From NCBI GenBank assembly GCA_963767245.1, contig CAVYDG010000011.1:62001-126000 (forward strand): DNA of 64,000 nt, read 5' to 3'. The stretch's first letter is position 1, and the number at the start of each line of letters is the position of its first letter. Shown here piece after piece: positions 27,288 to 35,151 of the stretch. The translations under genes were made by a program, and so were the position numbers. The stretch comes from Roseiarcus sp963767245 (GTDB lineage: Bacteria; Pseudomonadota; Alphaproteobacteria; Rhizobiales; Beijerinckiaceae). The notes beneath the pieces are model-generated. The model searched no databases. It was given only the letters and a program-made list of their open reading frames with translations, and was not told the origin of the DNA.

Positions 27288-27792
27288 TCAGGGGACAGGC
27301 AGATATTGCGCCAGATTGAGCCCTTGCAGGTGGCCTACGAGCTTACCTCGCGCCTCGGCGAATGCGACGTCGGGCGGACCAATATGTGTTCGGCGGGATC
27401 AATTCCGCTGTCGCGCCGATCAGCGACTGCAACGCCGACTGGCCCATGTTCTGGAGCGAAGCGCCCGAATCGGCGCCCGGCGTCCAGGTCGCAAGATCGT
27501 TCAGGGTCGTCTGGGCGCTGGAGCTGATCGCCGAAAGCGCGCTCTGCGCCGTCGACAGGCTGGTCGAGACGATGCTGTTGCCGCTGGTCAGCGTCTGGAG
27601 CTGGTCGACTTGCTCCTTGAGCGACAGCTCGTAGCCGGATTGCTCGCCGAGCTGCAGGCCGAGATCGGCGTACTGGCCGGTCAATTCCTCGGTCATCGCC
27701 GTGGTCAAAGACGATTGGGTCTGCATGACCGGCGCCACGAGGCTCTTGGACAGGAACTGGCTCGAAACGAAATTTGTCGCCATCGTGGTCAT
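27288..27792 (-). pseudogene. flgL: Hook-filament junction protein FlgL, internally rearranged and shortened
   Basis: The first 130 codons are a normal FlgL N-terminus (FVSSQFLSKSLVAPVMQTQS, QYADLGLQLGEQSGYELSLK, LQNMGQSALQSLIGA). The last codons before the stop at 27288 also fit (LQGLNLAQYLPVP). Between about 27315 and 27420 the expected central hallmark reads on the opposite strand: ANATSGG and QYVFGGINSAVAPI are plus-strand, as is LQVAYELTSRLGE, which resembles the FlgL C-terminal helix. Roughly 550 bp of the normal gene (about 1 kb) is missing. On the minus strand the frame ends early at 27343. As written the gene cannot make FlgL, which joins hook to filament. This is either a real rearrangement or an assembly chimera. 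Confidence 0.8.
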
Positions 27793-29291
27793 GCGGCCTG
27801 CAGAAGGGCTGAGAACATGCTGGTGACGGTCGTCAGGAGCTTCGCCGACGAGGCGTAGGAGTTTTCGAGGTTGAGCATGTTGGTCATCTCGGCGTCGAGA
27901 TTGACGCCGGTCGCATTCGACAGCGCCGAGGTCGCTTGGGTCGCGAGCGCGCTCTGATAAGACGAGGAGTCGCTCGCCTGCTGGTTCTGGCCTTGCGGCC
28001 AGCTCACCGACGCGTTGGCGTAATCGGCGAGGCTCGACGAGGAGCCAAGCCCGGCGGACGGGTCGAAGCTCTGGTTCGCGCCGATGTCGCCGGCGAGTTC
28101 CTGGATGCGTCCGGTGTAGCTCGCCGAGCCGCTCGTGTTGTAGGTATAGGCCGGGTTTCCGGGGTCGGAGATTCCGCCGTCGCGCAGGAGATTCGGATTG
28201 CCGCCCTGCGACGGGTCGACGTTCGGATTGACCTCTATTGCTGCCGCGAGACCGGTCGTCGCCGACATCGAGGGCAGGCCGATTGCTCCCGGCGTGGTGA
28301 ACAGGCCCGGCAGCGACGGCAGCGTGGGGGTCGCCGATTGATCGCTTTCCGCGAAGGCGTTGATGAGGCCGCCGGCGATCTGGTCGAGCTGGGCCTGATA
28401 TTCGGGCGCCAGCGTGTCGCGCAACGCAGCGTAGCCGGCGAGCGCGCCCGATTGAATGGGCGTTGGCGAACTGGCGCCGGTGATCGGCACGCCATCGACG
28501 GTAACCGGCGCGCCGTTCGCGCCGTCGACGAGCGTCGCGGTTGGAGTGAAGGAGACGGCCCGCGGCGTAGTCTGGAACAGGGTGACGCCGCTGTCGGTGT
28601 AGATCGACTCCGAGCCGTTGGCGGCGGTGATGGTCGAGACCCCTATCTGCCGAGAAAGCTGGGTCACGATCAAATCGCGCGTATCCTCGGCGCTGGCGAC
28701 GTCGGCGCCGGTCTGAAGTCCGGTCACGACGGCGTTGTTGGCGGCGGTGAACTGACTCAGAAGTGAATTAATCGTGCTGACCGATGTCGTCATGTTCTGG
28801 TCGGCCTGCTCGCGCACCTGCGCGATCGTCGCGCTGCTGCTGTTGAGCGAGGAGACAAGATCGGATGCGGCTGACACGACGGCCTCGGCGGCGGACGACG
28901 AGGTTGGCGAGTCTTCATAAGTGGACAGCGCGCCCTGGAGATTGGCGAGCATGGCCGAGGGCGAGGCGCCGTTCTGGTTTGCGCCCGAGGTCGACGAGGC
29001 CGACGAACTGTCGTCGACCGTCGCCGCGAGCGTCGTGAGCCCGTCGGATATCGCCTGCTGCGCCGCAGCCTGCGAGGCCGAGCTCGAGACCTGCTCCAGG
29101 AGCGCGGCGTTGGCCTCCCGGGTAATCGAAGCGACATCCGCCCCGCCGTAAGAATTGGTCGCGACATTCGCGATCTCGCGCGAATAGCCGGGGGTATTGG
29201 CGTTGGCGATGTTGTTCGAGACGACGGCGGTCTGCGCCGAATTGACAGCGAAAGAAGAGCTGATGACGTTGAACGCGGTCGACAGGCTCAT
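27789..29291 (-). CDS. flgK: Flagellar hook-associated protein FlgK
   Basis: A 500-residue secreted junction protein. The N-terminus has the rod/hook motif FNVISSSFAVNSAQTAVVSN followed by IANANTPGYSRE; the C-terminus has VNLDAEMTNMLNLENSYASS and AKLLTTVTSMFSALLQ. The middle is Ser/Ala-rich, typical of exported axial proteins. Together with FlgL it links hook and filament. The stop overlaps the flgL start by 4 bp (ATGA). Length is within the usual range. Confidence 0.94.
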   Translation of the reverse strand: MSLSTAFNVISSSFAVNSAQTAVVSNNIANANTPGYSREIANVATNSYGGADVASITREANAALLEQVSSSASQAAAQQAISDGLTTLAATVDDSSSASSTSGANQNGASPSAMLANLQGALSTYEDSPTSSSAAEAVVSAASDLVSSLNSSSATIAQVREQADQNMTTSVSTINSLLSQFTAANNAVVTGLQTGADVASAEDTRDLIVTQLSRQIGVSTITAANGSESIYTDSGVTLFQTTPRAVSFTPTATLVDGANGAPVTVDGVPITGASSPTPIQSGALAGYAALRDTLAPEYQAQLDQIAGGLINAFAESDQSATPTLPSLPGLFTTPGAIGLPSMSATTGLAAAIEVNPNVDPSQGGNPNLLRDGGISDPGNPAYTYNTSGSASYTGRIQELAGDIGANQSFDPSAGLGSSSSLADYANASVSWPQGQNQQASDSSSYQSALATQATSALSNATGVNLDAEMTNMLNLENSYASSAKLLTTVTSMFSALLQAA

Positions 29292-29316
29292 CGAGGCTTC
29301 CTGGGCTCATTCGGCC

Positions 29317-30561
29317 TCACGGCTTCAGCCCGTTCAGGACGTCGAGAATGTCGGCCCCGGTCTGAAACACCTTGGAATTGGCCTCGTAGGCGCTCTGGGC
29401 CTGGATCATTTCGGTCAGTTCCGTGGCCAAATCGACCGTCGAGCTTTCGAGGGACGAGGATTCGATCGAGCCGAAGCCCGCGCCGCCGGCGGTCCCGAGA
29501 TAAACCGGGCCCGACGCGGAAGTCGGCAGGAATGCGTCACCGTTGACGGACGTGAGATTGTCGGGGCTTGCCACATTGGCCAGCGGAATGTCGTAGGCGG
29601 CGCTGGAAGATCCATTGGCATAGTTGAAGGTTAGGGAGCCATTGGCGGCGACCGAGACACCGCTGATGCCGCTCGGCGCGTTCCCGTTCGCGGTCGCGGC
29701 GGTCACGTTGAAGGGCGCGGCGAGCTGCGTCATGGTACTGAGATCGAGGGACATCGTCTGGCCGTTCGGCACGGCGATCGAAAGCGGCGAACCGGAGGAC
29801 AGCGCGCCGGTCGTCGGATCGAAGGTGAGGGTCTGGGTCGCGAGCGGACCAGAGGAATAGGGAAAGCCGCCGCTGGCGGACGCGTCCGACGCGTCGTAGG
29901 CGTCGACCTCCCAGGTGTTTGGTCCGGTACTGGTGAAATAGACGTTGATGGTGTGCGCACCGCCGAGATTGTCGTACACCACGAGCGACGTCGCCTCGGT
30001 ATAGGTCGAGCTCGCGGTATTGGCCGATGGCAGATCGGCGGCGGCGACCGGCGTCGCCGTAGAGGGCAGATTTGCGGTGAGCGAGGCGGCGGTGGTCGCC
30101 GTCGCGGTCTGGCCGGCGTTGTTGACATTGACCTTCACCAGTCCGGTCAGCGAATTCGCCGCGAGCGGCGAAGCGCCGTTCTGAACGTCCTCGCCCATCA
30201 GGTAATAGCCGGCGCTGTTGACGAGGTTGCCCGAGGCGTCCGGCGTGAACGAGCCGTTGCGGGTGAGGAAAAGCTCGCCGCCAGAGTTGGACACGACAAA
30301 GAAGCCCGAGCCCTGAATCGCGAGATCGGTCGGCGTCGAGGTGGAGACGACGTTGCCCTGAAGCGAATTGAGCGCGATCTGGCTTGATGCGACGCCGCCG
30401 AAGTCCGGGTCGCCGTTGGAAATCTGGTCAACCAGCGACGAAAACTCGGTTTCGACGTTCTTGTAGCCGGTGGTGTTGGAGTTGGCGACATTCTGGGAGA
30501 TCGACGACAGCCAGTTTGAATCGGCCAACATTCCCGACACGCTGGCGTTCAGAATGGTCAT
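29317..30561 (-). CDS. flgE: Flagellar hook protein FlgE
   Basis: A 414-residue hook subunit. N-terminal rod motif ISQNVANSNTTGYKNVETEF, the FlgE core AIQGSGFFVVSNSGGELFLT with RNGSFTPDASGNL, and the C-terminal axial helix ESSTVDLATELTEMIQAQ then YEANSKVFQTGADILD. The start ATG at 30559-30561 has GGAGACCCC just ahead; a longer frame of nine codons has no support. It is the first gene of the flgE-flgK-flgL-flaF-flbT-flgD-fliQ run and is separated from fliP by about 145 bp, where a promoter could lie. Confidence 0.94.
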   Translation of the reverse strand: MTILNASVSGMLADSNWLSSISQNVANSNTTGYKNVETEFSSLVDQISNGDPDFGGVASSQIALNSLQGNVVSTSTPTDLAIQGSGFFVVSNSGGELFLTRNGSFTPDASGNLVNSAGYYLMGEDVQNGASPLAANSLTGLVKVNVNNAGQTATATTAASLTANLPSTATPVAAADLPSANTASSTYTEATSLVVYDNLGGAHTINVYFTSTGPNTWEVDAYDASDASASGGFPYSSGPLATQTLTFDPTTGALSSGSPLSIAVPNGQTMSLDLSTMTQLAAPFNVTAATANGNAPSGISGVSVAANGSLTFNYANGSSSAAYDIPLANVASPDNLTSVNGDAFLPTSASGPVYLGTAGGAGFGSIESSSLESSTVDLATELTEMIQAQSAYEANSKVFQTGADILDVLNGLKP

Positions 30562-30706
30562 GGGGTCTCCTCGGCGGACTAAGCCCATTTGAGGCGCGTG
30601 GCCTTGCGCGAAGCTGGCGCCCGGCGATATTGCCGGAAGGCGCGCCGCGGCGCGGCGCCGAAAAGTCCGCCTCGCCCGCGATTCGCAGCCTTTTGCCGCG
30701 CGATTA

Positions 30707-31441
30707 TCAGCTGGCGGAGCGCACGAGGCTGCCGATCAGCAGGTTCCAGCCGTCGATCAGGACGAAAAACAGGATCTTGACCGGCAGCGAGATGACCGAA
30801 GGCGGCAGCATCATCATGCCCATCGACATGGTCAGCGTCGCGACGATCATGTCGATGACGAGGAACGGCAAGACGATCAGGAACCCGATCTCGAAACCGC
30901 GACGGAGCTCCGAAATCATGAAGGCGGGTATGAGGAGCCTCAGGTCCGCCTTGGAGCGGTCGGCGGTCTCGAAGCGCCCTTTCGACAGGCTCTCGAACAG
31001 CGCCACGTCCTTTTCACGCACCTGGGAGAGCATGAATTCCCGGAACGGCTCGATGACCTGGACGAGCGCGTCCTCTTGACTGATCTTTTTGTCCATCATC
31101 GGCTGCAGTCCGTTTTGCCAGGCGCGGTCGAAAGTCGGCGCCATGACGAAGAATGTCATGAACAATGACAGACTGATGAGGACCAGATTCGCCGGCGCGC
31201 TCTGCAAACCGAGGCCGGAACGCAGGAACGAAAGCGCGACGATGAAGCGAGTGAAGCTCGTGACCATGATAAGAAGACCGGGCGCGACCGAAAGCACGGT
31301 CAGAATCGCGACGAGCTCGATGATCCGGCCGCTTGCCGTGGCGCCGCCGGCGGGGATGAGGGCGCCAAGATCGACCGTCTGCGCCGACGCCGGCCAGCAT
31401 GCCGCCAGGAGCGCGACGGCCGCTCGGACTGCCCGTCTCAT
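30707..31441 (-). CDS. fliP: Flagellar biosynthesis protein FliP
   Basis: A 244-residue export-gate protein with a cleavable signal peptide (about 1-20) and four membrane helices. Signature segments: SFTRFIVALSFLRSGLGLQS, LFMTFFVMAPTFDRAWQNGL, LIPAFMISELRRGFEIGFLI and MGMMMLPPSVISLPVKILFF. It is coupled by ATGA to fliL upstream. Length matches the family. Confidence 0.95.
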   Translation of the reverse strand: MRRAVRAAVALLAACWPASAQTVDLGALIPAGGATASGRIIELVAILTVLSVAPGLLIMVTSFTRFIVALSFLRSGLGLQSAPANLVLISLSLFMTFFVMAPTFDRAWQNGLQPMMDKKISQEDALVQVIEPFREFMLSQVREKDVALFESLSKGRFETADRSKADLRLLIPAFMISELRRGFEIGFLIVLPFLVIDMIVATLTMSMGMMMLPPSVISLPVKILFFVLIDGWNLLIGSLVRSAS

Positions 31442-31917
31442 TGCACCACCAATGTTCGGATCACGAACGCGCGCACCTTCCCGTCGCTGCGGATCGCGGC
31501 CCGCTCGTTGAGATCTTGGCGGATGTTCTCAAGCCCGATCGGGCCTTCGAGCTGACGCAACGACACCGTACGCAGATAGGCGAGAATGTCGTCGCCGATC
31601 CGCCCCGCGACGGCGTCGGGATGCGGCAACGTCTTGGGGTCGAAAATGATCGAACCCTCCAGCCGTATCCAGGTGCCCTGCGACGCGCCGAGATTGGTCA
31701 CGATCGGCGGCAGATCGACGATGGTCGAGGGTTGCGCCGGCTGAGCCGTGGCCGACGATTCGGCGGCCTTGTCCGGCCCCGGCGGCGCCCCGGCGCGCGA
31801 CGCCTCGAACGCGGCCCCAGCGCAGGCGCTCATAACGACGACCACCGTTAATTCGATCAGCGACGCTCGCAGCGAGTTCCCGGTGGCGGCGCCTCGCGGC
31901 AAGGCGGAATCGGACAT
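31438..31917 (-). CDS. fliL: Flagellar basal body-associated protein FliL
   Basis: A 159-residue protein with one N-terminal membrane helix (SLIELTVVVVMSACAGAAF), a Pro/Ala linker, and a periplasmic FliL domain: VDLPPIVTNLGASQGTWIRL, IFDPKTLPHPDAVAGRIGDD, LAYLRTVSLRQLEGPIGLEN and a C-terminal strand VRAFVIRTLVVQ. FliL surrounds the stator and supports torque. The start ATG at 31915-31917 is used; the frame stays open 17 codons upstream without FliL-like residues. Confidence 0.9.
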   Translation of the reverse strand: MSDSALPRGAATGNSLRASLIELTVVVVMSACAGAAFEASRAGAPPGPDKAAESSATAQPAQPSTIVDLPPIVTNLGASQGTWIRLEGSIIFDPKTLPHPDAVAGRIGDDILAYLRTVSLRQLEGPIGLENIRQDLNERAAIRSDGKVRAFVIRTLVVQ

Positions 31918-31928
31918 CGTCGCTCCGG

Positions 31929-32642
31929 CTAGAATGGCCTGACGGCGTCGTAAACCTGCTGCCCCCAAGGCGGCTGCTGAAAATCGTTCGACCGTCCGCG
32001 CCCCCCGTAGGCGATGCGGGCCTCGGCGATCCGGTCATAGGCGACGTTGTTGTTGAGGGAGATGTCGAGCGGGTTCACGATCCCCGCGACAGTGAGCTGG
32101 CGCATCTCGTAGTTGACACGCACTTCCTGCGATCCGGAGATGACGAGATTCCCGTTGGGAAGGACGCGGGTGACGATTGCCGCCACCGACACTTGAATCT
32201 GCTCCGACCGGTCGATGTTGCCCTGGCCCTGGGTGGACGACTGCGTGGACAGGTCGCCAAGAGCCTTGGAAGGTTGACTGGACGAGGACGACCACGACCC
32301 GCTGTTGTAGCCGAAGTCGATAACGACGCCGTCTTTGTTCGTCTGCGAGCGGCCCGAGGCGTTGTCGAGGCTCGCCCTGTCGTTGATCGAGATCAGCACC
32401 CGCACGATGTCGCCGACATGGGCGATGCGCGGCTGGCTGTACAACGAAGGCGGCGGTCCGGTCGAGGCGGGTTGCTGCACGGCAACGGCGTTGGCGCTCT
32501 GGATGCCGGCGGTCTCCTCCGGGGCGAGCCCGGCCCCGACCGGCGAGAAGAAGGGCTCGCGCATGAACTCGCTCGCGCTGTTCCAGCAGCCGCTCGCCGA
32601 CAGTGCGATCGCGAGCCACATCGGCGGCAGAATGAGCCGCAT
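31929..32642 (-). CDS. flgH: Flagellar L-ring protein FlgH
   Basis: A 237-residue outer-membrane lipoprotein of the L ring. The signal peptide ends in the lipobox LSASGC (Cys19). FlgH motifs: VGDIVRVLISINDRASLDN, SSTQGQGNIDRSEQIQVSVA, IVTRVLPNGNLVISGSQEVR and NYEMRQLTVAGIVNPLDISL. Normal length. It abuts the motE stop (shared base at 32642) and is followed by fliL 11 bp downstream. Confidence 0.95.
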   Translation of the reverse strand: MRLILPPMWLAIALSASGCWNSASEFMREPFFSPVGAGLAPEETAGIQSANAVAVQQPASTGPPPSLYSQPRIAHVGDIVRVLISINDRASLDNASGRSQTNKDGVVIDFGYNSGSWSSSSSQPSKALGDLSTQSSTQGQGNIDRSEQIQVSVAAIVTRVLPNGNLVISGSQEVRVNYEMRQLTVAGIVNPLDISLNNNVAYDRIAEARIAYGGRGRSNDFQQPPWGQQVYDAVRPF

Positions 32643-33229
32643 CAGGATTTTTTCTCGCCGCCGCTCGCGCCTGACAGGATGGATGCGAGCTTGCTCGCCC
32701 GCTCCGCATCCATCTCGTTGAGAATGGCTCCGGCGGCGCTGGGCTTGAGTTTGCCCAGGATTGCCGCCGCCATCTGGTCGTCCATGGCGCTAAGTTGAAT
32801 GGCCGCGTTCTCCGGTCGCATCCGGGTGTAGATCGCGACGAGGTCGTCGCTTGCGGCCTTGAGCATGGTGTCGCGCTTGGCGACCCATTCCTGCACCAAT
32901 GCCTCGGCCTTCTCGAGATCGGCGAGCCGCTGCTTGACCTGCGCGTCGAGCTCGCCAAGGCGTTTCGTCTGCCAGGCGATCCGCGCCTCGGCGACCGATG
33001 GGGCGGCGTTGGCGCAGAAGCGGCTCGCTTCGGTCTCCGCCGCTCTGTCAGGGTTCGCCTTTGCCTTCTGACTTTCCGGCGTCCGCCCGTCCTGGGCGCT
33101 TGCCGGGGACGACAGGAAAGCAGCGGCGGCGAGCGCGGCGCTGAGGCCAAGTCTGCCGCGCGTTCGAGTTCGTCTTTCCTCGCGATAGGGTGGGAGTCGG
33201 CATGTGTCGACCTCGGAATTGGCCGGCAT
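32642..33229 (-). CDS. motE: MotE-like periplasmic flagellar chaperone
   Basis: A 195-residue exported protein. It has an N-terminal signal (about 27-46, LGLSAALAAAAFLSSPASAQ), a coiled coil (RLGELDAQVKQRLADLEKAE) and a C-terminal MgtE/FliG-like N-domain: TRMRPENAAIQLSAMDDQM, AILGKLKPSAAGAILNEMDA. In alphaproteobacteria MotE chaperones MotC in the periplasm. Its place between flgI and flgH is the usual one. The start is uncertain: the first 26 residues are rich in Arg and polar residues, so an internal start near the signal core cannot be excluded. Confidence 0.85.
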   Translation of the reverse strand: MPANSEVDTCRLPPYREERRTRTRGRLGLSAALAAAAFLSSPASAQDGRTPESQKAKANPDRAAETEASRFCANAAPSVAEARIAWQTKRLGELDAQVKQRLADLEKAEALVQEWVAKRDTMLKAASDDLVAIYTRMRPENAAIQLSAMDDQMAAAILGKLKPSAAGAILNEMDAERASKLASILSGASGGEKKS

Positions 33230-33291
33230 CCTCGATCATCCGCCTTGCGCTGGGCTGACCCGAACGAAATGGACGACCTCGGCCCCACGCG

Positions 33292-34359
33292 TCACTGAAT
33301 GACCAGATCGGCCTGCAGCGCGCCGGCGGTTTTGATCGCCTGAAGGATCGCGATGATTCCGGGCGGCTTGACGCCGATCCGGTTCAGGCCAGTGACCAAC
33401 GCCCTGAGGCTTGATCCGCCGACGATGGCGATCGGTCCGCCGCCCTGCTCGACATCGATCCTGGTGTTGGGTGTGACGATCGTCTTCCCCTGGGAGAACG
33501 GAGCGGGCTGCGAGACGCGGGGCTGCTCGGCGACCCGGACCGTCAGCGTCCCGTAGGTTACCGCGACGGTTGATATCTGGACGTCCTGACTGACGACGAC
33601 AGTGCCGGTTCGCGCGTCGAGAACCACCCGCGCGGCCATGTCCGGCTCGACCTGAAGTTCGCCGACCTCGGCTATGAATCGCGCGAACGAGACATTGCGC
33701 GGGCGGAACAATTCGACGGTCCGGCTGTCGACTTCGTAGGCGGCATGGGCCCGGAATCGCTCGCGCGAATAGGCGTTGATCGCATCGACGATCCTGACTG
33801 CGGTCGCATAGTCGGGGTTCTTCAGTTCGAGCATCGAGCGCAGCTCGTCGGGGGATGCGGGCACTTCGTGCTCGACGATCGCGCCATTGGGGATACGGCC
33901 GGCGGTCGGGACGCCTTGCGACAGCGTCTCGCCCTGGCCCGCGGTTTCGAAACCGGTCACGGAGACGGCGCCCTGGGCGCTCGCGTGGACCACCCCGTCC
34001 GCTGACTGGAGCTGGGTCAGGAGCAGGGTTCCACCCATCAGCGACGGCGCGTCGCCGAGCGCGGATACGGTGACGTCGAGCCGGGCGCCCGCCTCCATTC
34101 CGGCGGCGAGATCCGTTGTGACGATCACCGAGGCGACGTTGCGGTTGCGCAGCGACGCGCCGTGCACGTCGAGGCCCAGGTGCTCGAGCATCGCCTGGAT
34201 GGATTGCTCGGTGAACGGCGCGTTTCGCAAGGTGTCGCCTGAACCTTGAAGGCCGACCACGAGGCCATATCCGACCAGTTGGCTATCGCTAACGCCGCGC
34301 AAAACCGAGATATCCTTGATGCGAACCGCTACGGCGGGTGCGGCTGCGACGCAGAGCAT
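33292..34359 (-). CDS. flgI: Flagellar P-ring protein FlgI, 5' end probably lost
   Basis: The P-ring protein, exported to the periplasm. Conserved parts: RIKDISVLRGVSDSQLVGYG, GLVVGLQGSGDTLRNAPFTE, NRNVASVIVTTDLAAGMEAG, PAGR-type ARLDVTVSALGDAPSLMGGT and the end VKPPGIIAILQAIKTAGAL. The best start left is ATG 34357-34359, which gives only a 12-residue signal stub (MLCVAAAPAVAV). In-frame codons just ahead (ALLLLAL) look like the rest of the signal peptide, but beyond 34380 the DNA switches to a DUF1045 gene on the other strand, so the original start codon has probably been deleted. The usual upstream partners flgA and flgG are absent. Confidence 0.85.
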   Translation of the reverse strand: MLCVAAAPAVAVRIKDISVLRGVSDSQLVGYGLVVGLQGSGDTLRNAPFTEQSIQAMLEHLGLDVHGASLRNRNVASVIVTTDLAAGMEAGARLDVTVSALGDAPSLMGGTLLLTQLQSADGVVHASAQGAVSVTGFETAGQGETLSQGVPTAGRIPNGAIVEHEVPASPDELRSMLELKNPDYATAVRIVDAINAYSRERFRAHAAYEVDSRTVELFRPRNVSFARFIAEVGELQVEPDMAARVVLDARTGTVVVSQDVQISTVAVTYGTLTVRVAEQPRVSQPAPFSQGKTIVTPNTRIDVEQGGGPIAIVGGSSLRALVTGLNRIGVKPPGIIAILQAIKTAGALQADLVIQ

Positions 34360-34375
34360 GAGCGCGAGAAGCAGG

Positions 34376-34851
34376 AGAGCGACCTGTGGCGCTTCGGCTG
34401 CGACGTGATCGGCCGCGACGCGCTGGCGGGCGCGTCCCGGGAGGGGTTCGCGCCGGAAGGCTATACGCCTTCCACATGGCGGAGCGTGACCAGCGCGCCG
34501 CGCCGGTACGGGTTTCATGCGACGCTGAAGGCGCCGTTTCGCCTCCGCCTGGATCTCGATGTCGCCACTGTGATCGACACCCTCGCCGAGTTTTCGCGCA
34601 AGTTCGCCCCTTTCGATGCCGGTGAGCTCACGGTTCGCCCCGTCGCCATGGGACACGGGCCGGCGTTTGTGGCTCTCCAGCCTCATGGCGGCCTGAGGGA
34701 ACTACGCTCGTTCGAGAGCAGCGTCGTTCGCTCTCTCGACTCCTTACGCGGGTTTCGCGACCGCGAACCCCGCGAGCCCGCGCGGCTGACCCCTCGCCAG
34801 GTGTATTATCTCGACGCCTGGAGGAAAGCGGGCCTGGCGGCGAGTTCATGA
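34376..34851 (+). pseudogene. DUF1045 family protein, both ends missing
   Basis: An open frame starting inside the flgI signal region encodes the core of a DUF1045 (phosphonate-metabolism-associated) protein: DLWRFGCDVIGRDALAG, PRRYGFHATLKAPFRLRLDL, then GHGPAFVALQPHGGL and RLTPRQVYYLDAW. The family normally begins with a short RYAIYF-type strand and ends in a FRFHxTLTG motif about 30-60 residues further on; both are missing. It is a 2H-phosphoesterase-like fold, with one HxT (FHATLK) seen and the second lost. It is a relic fused at its 5' end to flgI; it may still be translated but is not complete. Confidence 0.7.
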
Positions 34852-35151
34852 TCGTGCGCCGCTTCCCGCTCGGACGCTCGAGGCGCGTCAGGCGCTCGCC
34901 GGCTCGCGTCTTCGCGCCGGCCTTTCTCGACTGACGGCGCAAGGCCGCGCAAGCGCCTTTCGACGGGCCAGTTTCGAGCGCGCGACGTTGCGCCCCGCGG
35001 TTCATCCGACAACCAAATGATTTCGCGCACGGCGAAACCCCAACGGCGGCGGGCCGAATCCGCACGCGCTTTACGCGTCCGCCTTCCGAGTGTTAGCGTT
35101 CGGCTAACATGTTACGAAAAGGCGAAAAGGGCCGGCTAAGAGGGAGGGCGA
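34852..35151. other. Intergenic region ahead of the sugar ABC operon
   Basis: About 300 bp with no gene. It should carry the promoter of the sugar importer operon; GTTAGCGTTCGGCTAAC-like dyad sequence at about 35094-35109 may be an operator. Confidence 0.4.

Noticed and set aside
27362..27634. Plus-strand frame containing QYVFGGINS as a separate gene
   Set aside because: The downstream part is only antisense to flgL; the motif is a reversed piece of flgL, not a new gene.
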